A stretch of 39,708 nt of DNA from a virus, in the IMG/VR virus record IMGVR_UViG_3300031957_000962, positions 1-39,708 of that record; one strand, written 5' to 3'. The position numbers were made by a program, and so were the translations under genes. The notes beneath the pieces were generated by a model, which saw nothing but the letters and a program-made list of their open reading frames with translations, had not been told where the DNA came from and made no database searches. Of this stretch, positions 5,474 through 13,155 are shown piece after piece (position 1 is the stretch's first letter; the number at the start of each line of letters is the position of its first letter).

Positions 5474-6043
5474 ATGAGTGATGTGTTTTCACTGTTTGAA
5501 GAAGAAGCTGCCAACCCTCAAGCATTTGATAAGGTTGGAGAAGATGGTACTAAAAGACTATCTTCACTTATAAGGCAAACTGTTGACTTAGATAAACAAG
5601 TCAAAGATGCCGAAAAATACTTGAAAGACTTGCAGTACAAAAAGCGAACTATCGATGAGGAGGACATACCTTCATTAATGGAAGAGCTTGGAGTACAAAG
5701 TCTGACAGTAGATGGGAACAAAGTCTCCGTAGAAAAATTTGTATCAGCAAGAATTCCTGAAGATAAGAAGGCAGAAGCATTTAACTTTCTGCGTTCTATT
5801 GGCGAGGCTGATATAATTAAGAACGAAGTCGTTGTTCAATTTGGGATGGGTCAAGATAATGTAGCGGGGGCCGTGCTTGATGATTTATCAAAGCAAGGGC
5901 TAAATCCTGCCCAAAAAACCCATATACACCCAATGACTTTAAGGACATGGATAAAGAACAGAATCGAAGATGGTCAAGAGGTCGATTTCGATACGTTTGG
6001 AGTTTATGTTGGTAACCGTGCAAAGATTAAAGGAGGTCAGTAA
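5474..6043 (+). CDS. Coiled-coil conserved phage protein upstream of SSB
   Basis: The 189-aa product has an acidic N-terminus (MSDVFSLFEEEAANPQ) and a coiled-coil region at about residues 25-70 (DLDKQVKDAEKYLKDLQYKK). A globular C-terminal part follows (HPMTLRTWIKNRIEDGQ, DTFGVYVGNRAKI). The gene layout, overlapping the SSB-like start as TAATG, suggests a DNA replication or recombination accessory. The coiled coil recalls host-nuclease inhibitors such as Gam, but I cannot show homology. GGAGAG precedes ATG 5474. Similar N-termini here and in the SSB gene product (EEEA motif) may reflect a shared interaction. Confidence 0.75.
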   Translation: MSDVFSLFEEEAANPQAFDKVGEDGTKRLSSLIRQTVDLDKQVKDAEKYLKDLQYKKRTIDEEDIPSLMEELGVQSLTVDGNKVSVEKFVSARIPEDKKAEAFNFLRSIGEADIIKNEVVVQFGMGQDNVAGAVLDDLSKQGLNPAQKTHIHPMTLRTWIKNRIEDGQEVDFDTFGVYVGNRAKIKGGQ

Positions 6044-6834
6044 TGTCCCAAGCAGTAGCACAAAAAGCAAAGACAGAAGTAGCAGTATCAGATTTATCTT
6101 CATTACTTGAAGAAGAAGCTGGTGCTGGTCTTGAAAACTTCACAACAGACGATATGCAAATTCCTTTTATAAGGATACTACAAGCATTATCGCCACAACT
6201 AAACAAGCAAGACAGTATGTATATGAAGGGAGCCGAACAAGGCGACATCTTTAATACTGTGTCTCAACAAGTCTTCCGAGCAGAAGAAGGAATAATTGTT
6301 GTACCTTGTTTCTTTGAAAAGAAGTTTCTGGAGTTCGCCCTTAGATCAAGTGGTGGTGGTTTCATTAGAGAACTATCTCCCGATGATAAGGACATAACTT
6401 TAACAACTCGTGAAGGTGCGGCAGAAATTCTGCCATCTGGTAATGAGTTAGTTAGGACTCATCAACATCTCGTGCAAGTGATGGATCCCGAAACTAAGTT
6501 AAGTTCTCCAGCAGTTCTTGATATGAAGAAGACACAGTTAAAAGTCTCTCGTAGATGGAACACTATGAAGAATGGCATAAGACTACCTTCGGGTAAACCT
6601 ATGCCTCTCTATGGAACTGCATGGTCTATTAAGACTATTGCAGAAAGCAATGATCAAGGTAGTTGGTATAACTACAAGGTTGATCGTGTAACTGAGATGA
6701 CAAAGGAACTAGAGGCTATGATGTTAGAGGCTAGGACTATGTATCAAAGTTTTAGAAAAGGGGAAATTAAAATGGCTGCGGCTTCTGCCGATGAAATGTC
6801 ATCAAGTCAGAAGGACGAAGAAATACCGTTTTAA
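6043..6834 (+). CDS. Single-stranded DNA-binding protein (phage type)
   Basis: The 263-aa product ends in DEEIPF (258-263), the acidic tip with terminal Pro-Phe through which SSBs bind partner enzymes. The body has a globular domain (about 30-200; QIPFIRILQALSPQLN, GTAWSIKTIAES) and a helical, then Ser/Asp-rich linker (about 215-257). Length and layout fit phage SSB-like proteins rather than E. coli Ssb. It would coat single strands for PolA, primase and helicase encoded next. TAATG couples it to the upstream gene. A strong terminator follows at once, so SSB is likely made in larger amounts than the replication enzymes downstream. Confidence 0.7.
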   Translation: MSQAVAQKAKTEVAVSDLSSLLEEEAGAGLENFTTDDMQIPFIRILQALSPQLNKQDSMYMKGAEQGDIFNTVSQQVFRAEEGIIVVPCFFEKKFLEFALRSSGGGFIRELSPDDKDITLTTREGAAEILPSGNELVRTHQHLVQVMDPETKLSSPAVLDMKKTQLKVSRRWNTMKNGIRLPSGKPMPLYGTAWSIKTIAESNDQGSWYNYKVDRVTEMTKELEAMMLEARTMYQSFRKGEIKMAAASADEMSSSQKDEEIPF

Positions 6835-6840
6835 TTAACT

Positions 6841-6878
6841 GAGCCGTGGCTATGTCCTCCAAGCCACGGCTCTTTTTT
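6841..6878 (+). terminator. Strong intrinsic terminator after SSB
   Basis: GAGCCGTGGCT (6841-6851) pairs perfectly with AGCCACGGCTC (6862-6872) around a ten-base loop and is followed by TTTTTT (6873-6878). It begins six bases after the SSB stop. The next gene starts 15 bases beyond the T run, leaving no room for a promoter. Confidence 0.93.
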
Positions 6879-6892
6879 CTATGGAGTGAAGA

Positions 6893-8431
6893 GTGAATTT
6901 AGCAGAAGAATTAATGAAAGCCTTTGAAGGTTTTCGATCAGCACATGGTCAGACAGAAGTGTCAAGCCAAAGAACGGCTGGCAAACAAAAAGCAAAATCT
7001 TACATTGTAAGAAATCCATTAACACTTGAATTAATCCAAAAGCACATCGATGGTAAACAAGGTGTCGGTGCTATACCAATCAATGAGGATAACAAGTGCA
7101 AGTTTGGTGCTTTAGATATAGATCAATATCCTCTTGACCATAATGAATTAATAGATAAATTAGAAAAGTTCAATGTTCCGTGTATCGTGTGCCGTAGTAA
7201 ATCTGGTGGTGCACATATATTCTTTTTCTTTGAGGAGTGGATGAATGCGAGTGATTTTAGAGACAAGGCTGCTGAAATATCTGCTGCTCTTGGGCATGGT
7301 CGGTGTGAAATATTCCCGAAGCAAGAACAGGTTCTTGTCGAGCGGGGCGATGTGGGTAACTTCATTAATTTGCCGTATTTTGACTCGGATCAAACTTTCC
7401 GTTATGCGATCCTCAAAAAGGAGGGAACGTACAAGGATGCTTCGTTACAGGAATTCATTGAAGAGATACAAAAAGTCAAAACGAATCCGAAAGATTTCTT
7501 AAAGATACCAATCGGTGGGGCAGTCGAATTATATCCTAACTATGTTCCGTGCTTACGTTCATTAATGTCAATAGGTATATTCGAAGGGGGGAGAAACCGA
7601 GCTGCTTTCCATCTTGGTGTTTTCTTACAAAAAGCTTTTCCCCAAGATTGGAAATCTAAATTAGAAGAACATAATGCAAAAGACTTTACACCACCACTTA
7701 CGGCATCAGAAGTTGTAGCAATACAAAACACATTAGAAAAAAAAGAATATCAATATTTATGTAAAGAAGAACCTATGTCCTCTCATTGTAATCAAGGAGT
7801 ATGTAGAACTTTAAAGCATGGTATTGGTGTTGGATCTATGCCTACAATTAGTGGACTATCTGTTATCTTATCGGAGCCAAGACTATGGTTCGTGGATATA
7901 GGTGGGAGAAGACTTGAGTTAACAACAGATGAATTACAAACTCCAAGACTGTTTCAAAGAGCATGTATGGAACAATTAAATTTCATGCCCCCGAAGTTAA
8001 GAGATAATCTTTGGGAAGAACAAATCAATGGTTTATTAGAAAACTGTAATGAAATAAATGTACCCGAGGAACTTACATACAAAGGACAGTTTATATCTTT
8101 GTTAGAGACTTATTGTACGGGGCGAGTACAAGCACAAACCTTTGAAGAAATTATGTTAGGTAAACCATACACAGAGGCAGAAGAGAGTAAGACTTATTTT
8201 AGGCTTGAATCTTTGATGGAGTTTATGAGACAGAAAAAGTTTGACGTTTATACAAGAGCACAAGTGCAAGAAAGATTAAAAGAAATAAATAGTGGAGATA
8301 GTTCTATTGTAAAAAGATTTAAAACATCAACGGGAAACTCTAAAACAATTCGTGTTTGGAGTATACCAGAATTTGTGTCAGAAGTAGAAATAGAACCCGT
8401 TAAGATAGAAGCAGGTGAGGCACCGTTCTAA
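6893..8431 (+). CDS. Archaeo-eukaryotic-type primase (TOTE/AEP)
   Basis: The 512-aa product matches AEP primases of the TOTE type. The catalytic D75-x-D77 is in FGALDIDQY, and the nucleotide-binding motif is SKSGGAH (102-108). Downstream come IFPKQ (140-144) and the GNFINLPYF segment (155-163). A cysteine/histidine patch (CKEEPMSSHCNQGVC) may bind zinc, and the C-terminal 100 residues look like a winged helix. It synthesises primers for PolA. The start is GTG 6893 with GGAG six bases upstream. It ends EAGEAPF, faintly like an SSB tip. The TAATG overlap couples it to the next gene. The terminator upstream should limit its expression. Confidence 0.85.
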   Translation: MNLAEELMKAFEGFRSAHGQTEVSSQRTAGKQKAKSYIVRNPLTLELIQKHIDGKQGVGAIPINEDNKCKFGALDIDQYPLDHNELIDKLEKFNVPCIVCRSKSGGAHIFFFFEEWMNASDFRDKAAEISAALGHGRCEIFPKQEQVLVERGDVGNFINLPYFDSDQTFRYAILKKEGTYKDASLQEFIEEIQKVKTNPKDFLKIPIGGAVELYPNYVPCLRSLMSIGIFEGGRNRAAFHLGVFLQKAFPQDWKSKLEEHNAKDFTPPLTASEVVAIQNTLEKKEYQYLCKEEPMSSHCNQGVCRTLKHGIGVGSMPTISGLSVILSEPRLWFVDIGGRRLELTTDELQTPRLFQRACMEQLNFMPPKLRDNLWEEQINGLLENCNEINVPEELTYKGQFISLLETYCTGRVQAQTFEEIMLGKPYTEAEESKTYFRLESLMEFMRQKKFDVYTRAQVQERLKEINSGDSSIVKRFKTSTGNSKTIRVWSIPEFVSEVEIEPVKIEAGEAPF

Positions 8432-8652
8432 TGGAAGTATTAATAGCTTTTTGTATTGTATTGGTTGAGGCACCTAGAATAGATGGTGGTAAGTCAATAT
8501 GTAGTGTTTATGAACCTAGGGTTGAGTTTAAAAGCAGACAAGAATGTATGGCAGATAAAAAACTAATAGAGGATTATGTTGTTGAAGAGGCTTGGAAGAT
8601 TCATCCCAAGGCAGTGCGAATATATGCGAAAGGAATATGTAGTGGAAAGTGA
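8431..8652 (+). CDS. Small cysteine protein with secreted-like N-terminus (paralogue of 1502-1735)
   Basis: The 73-aa product starts with a hydrophobic stretch (MEVLIAFCIVLVEAP) resembling a signal segment. Cysteines lie at 8, 24, 39 and 70, with the pattern KSIC...FKSRQECM...GIC. The product of 1502-1735 has the same size, hydrophobic start and cysteine layout. TAATG couples it to the primase gene. It sits oddly between two replication enzymes. Likely membrane or periplasmic; function unknown. Confidence 0.7.
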   Translation: MEVLIAFCIVLVEAPRIDGGKSICSVYEPRVEFKSRQECMADKKLIEDYVVEEAWKIHPKAVRIYAKGICSGK

Positions 8653-8881
8653 TGTAAGAGCAGACACAAAGTTGATGAACGATATTTGTGTTGAGGTTTT
8701 AAATGACTATTTAAAATATTTTAAAATGGCAGAAAGAGCTATGAGAAAACTTCCTGGATCTCTAACAAGAAAAGAAAGAACCGAATTAGTTTATTATCAA
8801 GAGATGGTTAGAAATATAGGAATGGTTAAAGATTACATAGATACTAGAACTGAATCAATAAATTTCGATTGGGATAGTTAA
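8642..8881 (+). CDS. Small helical hypothetical protein
   Basis: I choose GTG 8642 because AGGA (8631-8634) lies seven bases upstream. ATG 8624 and ATG 8576 are in frame but lie deeper in the previous gene without a binding site. The 79-aa product is helical throughout (LMNDICVEVLNDYLKYFKMAERAMRK). It carries a basic middle (SLTRKERTEL) and an acidic end (NFDWDS). It overlaps the helicase start as TAATG. No domain is recognised; the position suggests a small replication accessory. Confidence 0.55.
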   Translation: MESDVRADTKLMNDICVEVLNDYLKYFKMAERAMRKLPGSLTRKERTELVYYQEMVRNIGMVKDYIDTRTESINFDWDS

Positions 8882-10395
8882 TGGAGACAGTAATTTTTGG
8901 ACCCCCTGGCACGGGAAAAACAACAACCTTAATTGATATAATTAAGAAAAGCATTCAAGATGGAATGGATCCTACTAAGATAGCTTTCATGTCCTTTAGC
9001 CGTAAGGCTGCGACTGAAGCCAGAGATAGGTCTGCTATTGAACTTGGTCTAGATATAAAACAGATGCTTTATTTTAGAACATTACACTCTCTTGCTTTTA
9101 CATGGCTAGGTCTAGAAAGTAAAAGAGTGTTTAAAGGTTCTGACTATAATGATCTTGGTAAGCTTGTTGGCTTAGAGTTTAGATCGGCTCCGACTATTAG
9201 TTTAGAAGAAGGACCTTTGTTTCAAATAGGAGCTGGTGGGGACAAGTATATGTCCCTTATACAGATGGCTCGTGTTAGAGAAGTATCTTTAGAACAACAG
9301 TTTAATGATGCTTGGGATCACACATTACATTGGCAAGAGTTAAAAAATTTAGACAAAGCTTATCGTGATTATAAAGACGCTAAGAATAAATTAGACTTTG
9401 TTGATATGATTGAAAAATTTGTAGAACAAGGAACGTCTCCTAAGTTTGACTTACTTATAATAGATGAGGCACAAGATCTAGCACCTCTGCAATGGAAGAT
9501 GGTTAAAGAAGTATTAGTACCTAATTCAAAAAAAGTTTACTATGCTGGAGATGATGATCAAGCTATATACACTTGGATGGGTGTAAAGGTTTCTGATTTT
9601 CTAAATGCTTGTGATGATAAATTATTCTTAACACAATCGTTCCGTGTACCGAGTACCATTCACAAATTTTCACAAGACTTAATAAAAAAAGTAGCTACCA
9701 GACAATCAAAAGTATGGCAACCCGCCAAAAAAGATGGCACCATAACATGGCATCGAGATATACTTGATGTAGATTTAACTAGTGGCGAATGGTTGGTACT
9801 TGCGAGAACTAATTACATTACAAATAAAGTCTGTAATCGTCTCAAAGAAGACGGGTATCTCTATTGGAGAGAAGGCACTGGTTGGTCTATTTCCCCAAAT
9901 GTTATTAACGGAATAGAGGTATGGCTTAAACTATGCAAAAACCAAAACTTGTCTTCAGCAGAACTGAAGAGCTTTGCGAAAATATTGAACCCGAATATTA
10001 TTTCCAAATCTGGGAGAAAGTCACTATCGTCCCTAGATGCAGAACGAACTTATACTCTAGACGATATTTTAGAGAGTTGCAGTTTGAGCGTTACACACGA
10101 GACTCCGTGGCAAAAAGTCTTGAAAGTCTCGGATCAGGAAGTAGCATACATAATGTCAGTGAGGAGACGAGGGGAGAGGATACTGACGGGGACTCCGAGG
10201 ATTCGGATATCGACAATTCACAAAGCCAAAGGTGGAGAGGCGGATAACGTAGCTCTACTACTTGACTCAACCAAGGCCTGTGTTGAAAGCTTAGATCAAG
10301 ATTCTGAGATTAGAACTTTCTATGTGGGAGCAACTCGTGCTAAAAAAACATTGCACTTAATCGAATCAACAGCATTAAATAGGTTTAACATATGA
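8881..10395 (+). CDS. UvrD/Rep-like superfamily I DNA helicase
   Basis: The 504-aa product has the SF1 motifs in order. Walker A is GPPGTGKTT (7-15), motif II DEAQD (195-199) and motif III GDDDQAIY (223-230). The motif IV-like SFRVPSTI is at 253-260, motif V STIHKAKGGEA at 444-454 and motif VI YVGATRAKKTL at 481-491. These define a UvrD/PcrA-like 3'-5' helicase, though shorter than the 700-aa bacterial enzymes. It probably unwinds DNA at the fork, since no DnaB-like helicase is visible. Codon use from about 10000 to 10240 is GC-richer than its neighbours, and a second open frame runs there. Confidence 0.9.
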   Translation: METVIFGPPGTGKTTTLIDIIKKSIQDGMDPTKIAFMSFSRKAATEARDRSAIELGLDIKQMLYFRTLHSLAFTWLGLESKRVFKGSDYNDLGKLVGLEFRSAPTISLEEGPLFQIGAGGDKYMSLIQMARVREVSLEQQFNDAWDHTLHWQELKNLDKAYRDYKDAKNKLDFVDMIEKFVEQGTSPKFDLLIIDEAQDLAPLQWKMVKEVLVPNSKKVYYAGDDDQAIYTWMGVKVSDFLNACDDKLFLTQSFRVPSTIHKFSQDLIKKVATRQSKVWQPAKKDGTITWHRDILDVDLTSGEWLVLARTNYITNKVCNRLKEDGYLYWREGTGWSISPNVINGIEVWLKLCKNQNLSSAELKSFAKILNPNIISKSGRKSLSSLDAERTYTLDDILESCSLSVTHETPWQKVLKVSDQEVAYIMSVRRRGERILTGTPRIRISTIHKAKGGEADNVALLLDSTKACVESLDQDSEIRTFYVGATRAKKTLHLIESTALNRFNI

Positions 10396-10673
10396 ACAGA
10401 GAAGAAATTTTAAAGCAAGCAATAGAATTAATTAATGTAGACAGAGCAGAAGATTATGGGCCTGCCTACGAAAACCACAAAAGAATAGCAGAACTATGGT
10501 CTGTTGTGTTTGGTAAAGAGGTAACAGTATTTCAAGTTGTGTTGTGTTTGTTACTTTTGAAAATAGCCAGATTAATATATTCACCCAAGAAAACAGACAG
10601 TTGGATTGATATCGGAGGCTATACTGCTCTCGGTGGAGAATTTGCTGAGAGAGAAAAAAATGACAAATCATGA
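10392..10673 (+). CDS. DUF6378-like phage protein
   Basis: The 93-aa product has the pattern DRAEDYGPAYENHKRIAELW, then VVLCLLLLKIARL, then DSWIDIGGYTALGGEF. This is the conserved layout of phage proteins labelled DUF6378. They are widespread near nucleotide and DNA metabolism genes and have no proven activity. The short hydrophobic helix (VFQVVLCLLLLKI) is part of the fold rather than a membrane anchor. It overlaps the helicase stop by four bases and the PolA start by 14. Confidence 0.75.
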   Translation: MNREEILKQAIELINVDRAEDYGPAYENHKRIAELWSVVFGKEVTVFQVVLCLLLLKIARLIYSPKKTDSWIDIGGYTALGGEFAEREKNDKS

Positions 10674-12573
10674 TCAATATCACTTACTAGATCAAGACAT
10701 CAAAGATATTTCGTGGGGCAATGTAGATTCTGATTGGGAACCACCTCAAACACTGCCAGATTTATCACAACATAAAACTATATCTATTGACTTAGAAACA
10801 AAAGATTCAAACCTTTTAACTCTTGGGCCTGGGTGGACTAGAAAAGATGGATACATAATAGGTATAGCCGTTGGTGCTGGCGAAAGTGCTTGGTATTTTC
10901 CTACGGGGCATAAGGTTGGCAACATGCCGAAGAATCCCGTGTACAGTTGGTTAACAAAACTTTGTGCAGACGAAACTATAACTAAAGTATTTCATAATGC
11001 TTTGTATGATTTAGGATGGCTTCGAGCCGAGGGTATAGAAGTTAAAGGTAAAATCATAGATACAATGATTGCAGCTCCTTTACTAGATGAAAATAGGAAA
11101 TGGTATAATCTAAACTCACTTGCTAGAGATTACTTGGGAGAATTTAAGGATGAAAAATTATTAAAGTCTGCGGCAGAAGAGTTTGGTGTAGATCCTAAAT
11201 CTGGTATGTGGCAACTACCTCCTAGATATGTAGGTAAGTATGCCGAGCAAGATGCTTTGATAACTTTAAAACTTTGGGAAAATTTAAGAAAGAAAATAAC
11301 TCAACAAGAGTGCACAAGTATTTTTGAATTAGAGACAGATTTACTTCCCGTATTGTTTGAAATGAAAACAAAGGGGGTTCGTGTTGATGTAGAAAAAGCA
11401 CATCAAACTAAAAAAGATTTAACTAAAATAGAAAAATCACTTATTCAAGAGATAGTCAAGGAAACTGGAGTCACGGTTGAACCTTGGGTCGCCACATCTG
11501 TAGCAAAGGTCTTTGATGCCGTGGGACTTCCGTATTCTCGCACAGAAAAGTCCGGGGCTCCCATGTTTACAAAACAAGTTCTTGCGAATAATACTCATCC
11601 AATTGCACAAAAGATTATAAAAATACGAGAAATAAATAAAGCTAATACGACATTTGTTGATACTATTCTTGAGCACTCTCATAATGGTAGAATACATTGT
11701 GATTTTCACTCCCTAAGATCTGACGGTGGTGGCACGGTTACGGGTCGTTTTAGCTCAAGCAACCCCAATTTGCAACAAATACCTGCACGAGATCCTGAGA
11801 TCAAGAAATTAATTCGTGGTTTGTTTATCCCGGAGGAGGGCCACAAATGGGGTTCCTTTGATTATGCATCACAAGAACCAAGATGGTTAGTTCATTACTG
11901 TGCCACCTTGACAGGCGTAGATCGTCATCCACAGATTGATGAGGTTGTTGATAACTATCGTAAAGGTCTTGCTGATTTTCATCAGATGGTAGCTGACATG
12001 GCTGGCATTAAACGTAAAGAAGCTAAGACAGTTAATCTTGGTATTATGTATGGGATGGGTAAAGGTAAACTTGCTAATGTTATGGATATAGAAGTAGAAG
12101 AAGCAGAAAAACTAATAAACACTTATAATGAAAAAGTTCCTTTTTTAAAATCTTTATCTGAAAAAGCTATGAATCGTGCAAAAGAGCACGGAGTTATCAG
12201 AACATGGCTAGGTCGTAAGTGTAGGTTTGATATGTATGAGCCTGTGTCCTTTGGATTTAACAGAGCTTTACCTATGGAACAAGCTATCAAAGAATATGGA
12301 AGTAAAGGTCGAATTAGAAGAGCCTATACATACAAAGCTTTGAATAGGTTAATACAAGGATCAAGTGCCGATCAAACTAAGAAAGCTATGGTCGAATGCT
12401 ACAAAGAAGGACTATGTCCAACTTTAACTGTGCATGATGAACTGTGTTTCAATATAGAAAGTCAAGCACAAGCCGACAAGATTGTAGAAATCATGACAAC
12501 TTGTGTTCCAGACTTAAAGATACCTTTTGAAGTAGATACTGCTCTATGTGATAATTGGGGCGAAGTTGATTAG
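10660..12573 (+). CDS. polA: Family A DNA polymerase with 3'-5' exonuclease
   Basis: I start at ATG 10660 (GAGAGAG upstream), giving 637 aa; the frame from 10606 would overlap the preceding gene heavily. The exonuclease domain has DLE (44-46), FHNALYDLGWL (111-121) and YAEQDAL (194-200). The polymerase domain has TGRFSSSNPNLQQIP (361-375) and motif A FDYASQEP with D401. Motif B runs over 451-465 and motif C is HDE (592-594). No 5'-3' exonuclease domain is present, as usual in phages. Motif B has Leu460 where E. coli Pol I has Phe762, a variant linked to slower, more accurate synthesis. It ends convergent with the DUF1127 gene, overlapping by four bases. Confidence 0.96.
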   Translation: MTNHDQYHLLDQDIKDISWGNVDSDWEPPQTLPDLSQHKTISIDLETKDSNLLTLGPGWTRKDGYIIGIAVGAGESAWYFPTGHKVGNMPKNPVYSWLTKLCADETITKVFHNALYDLGWLRAEGIEVKGKIIDTMIAAPLLDENRKWYNLNSLARDYLGEFKDEKLLKSAAEEFGVDPKSGMWQLPPRYVGKYAEQDALITLKLWENLRKKITQQECTSIFELETDLLPVLFEMKTKGVRVDVEKAHQTKKDLTKIEKSLIQEIVKETGVTVEPWVATSVAKVFDAVGLPYSRTEKSGAPMFTKQVLANNTHPIAQKIIKIREINKANTTFVDTILEHSHNGRIHCDFHSLRSDGGGTVTGRFSSSNPNLQQIPARDPEIKKLIRGLFIPEEGHKWGSFDYASQEPRWLVHYCATLTGVDRHPQIDEVVDNYRKGLADFHQMVADMAGIKRKEAKTVNLGIMYGMGKGKLANVMDIEVEEAEKLINTYNEKVPFLKSLSEKAMNRAKEHGVIRTWLGRKCRFDMYEPVSFGFNRALPMEQAIKEYGSKGRIRRAYTYKALNRLIQGSSADQTKKAMVECYKEGLCPTLTVHDELCFNIESQAQADKIVEIMTTCVPDLKIPFEVDTALCDNWGEVD

Positions 12574-12770
12574 TAAGTAGACTTTGCATATAAATCATGT
12601 AGCTCTGACATAGGATCTTCTACGGGTTTTTCATTTTTGAAAACTTCGTATGCATGTGATCTAATATTTGATCTATGAATACCTATATCTTTTAATGTCG
12701 CATCATCCAAGCTGTGTAAAGCTGTAATTGTTCTTCCTATCTTAAAATTGTAAAACCACTTCGATAACAT
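12570..12770 (-). CDS. DUF1127 family small protein
   Basis: The 66-aa product carries the DUF1127 core at about residues 13-37 (RTITALHSLDDATLKDIGIHRSNI), with the arginine-rich start, L-D-D and DIG-x-x-R signature. In Alphaproteobacteria and enterics these tiny proteins are linked to stress, phosphate and carbon metabolism, and some bind RNA. A phage copy may tune host RNA or nutrient responses; that is inference. AAAGGA precedes the ATG. It has a 190-base gap and a possible promoter of its own, and its 3' end overlaps polA by four bases on the opposite strand. Confidence 0.85.
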   Translation of the reverse strand: MLSKWFYNFKIGRTITALHSLDDATLKDIGIHRSNIRSHAYEVFKNEKPVEDPMSELHDLYAKSTY

Positions 12771-12813
12771 TTTTATTCCTTTTTTGTTTATTAATGCTTA
12801 ACTCTGCATTTTA

Positions 12814-12819
12814 TTTATA
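12814..12819 (-). promoter_or_regulatory. Possible -10 element upstream of the DUF1127 gene
   Basis: The 190-base gap 12771-12960 is very AT-rich. On the minus strand TATAAA (12814-12819) lies about 45 bases before the ATG. No good -35 box accompanies it, so the assignment is weak. Nothing else is evident in this gap. Confidence 0.3.
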
Positions 12820-12960
12820 CATTCGTTCTTAAAAATAAAAAACTAGGCTAAAATGAAAGAAATAAGTTCCAAAAAAGCATGAATTAATTCTAGGGCATGT
12901 ATCTTAAATGTAGAAAAGAGAAGACTATTTTAGGTACCAATCATACCAAAGCCTTGTGTT

Positions 12961-13155
12961 TCAACGATTCTGAGGCATCTGAGAGCCTCGTTTTTTCGCA
13001 GATTCCATAATTTCTGTTCGTTTTTGACTTGAAAGCTTAGACCACACAGATATCTCATCTAAAGTTCTAAAACATCCAATGCATAAATTATCTTCTATTT
13101 TGCAGACGTTTTGGCACGGGCTTACAATAGGCGGTAATCTTTCTGAACTTGGCAT
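12961..13155 (-). CDS. DUF1289 family small cysteine protein
   Basis: The 64-aa product fits DUF1289. SPCQNVCKI...LCIGCFRTLDEISVWSKLS places four cysteines at 14, 18, 25 and 28, followed by the conserved R-T-x-x-E-I-x-x-W. Bacterial members are annotated as possible Fe-S or metal-binding proteins without known activity. They are common in Alpha- and Gammaproteobacteria, so this gene was probably taken from a host. Its start lies inside the upstream 13088-13285 gene, and only a weak GAGAT resembles a ribosome site. It is paired with DUF1127 at the junction of the early and late blocks. Confidence 0.85.
   Translation of the reverse strand: MPSSERLPPIVSPCQNVCKIEDNLCIGCFRTLDEISVWSKLSSQKRTEIMESAKKRGSQMPQNR
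12972..12996 (+). terminator. Possible rightward terminator embedded in the DUF1289 gene
   Basis: GAGGC (12972-12976) and GCCTC (12985-12989) flank an eight-base loop, followed by GTTTTTT. On the plus strand this fits a short intrinsic terminator about 400 bases past polA. It overlaps the leftward DUF1289 coding end. The stem is only five base pairs. Confidence 0.4.

Noticed and set aside
5474-6043. Calling the coiled-coil protein a Gam-type nuclease inhibitor
   Set aside because: Only the coiled coil is shared; no specific Gam motif could be identified.
9933-10247. 104-aa plus-strand frame inside the helicase gene
   Set aside because: Helicase motifs V and VI are in the other frame through this region, and the start lacks a ribosome site; kept only as a composition note.
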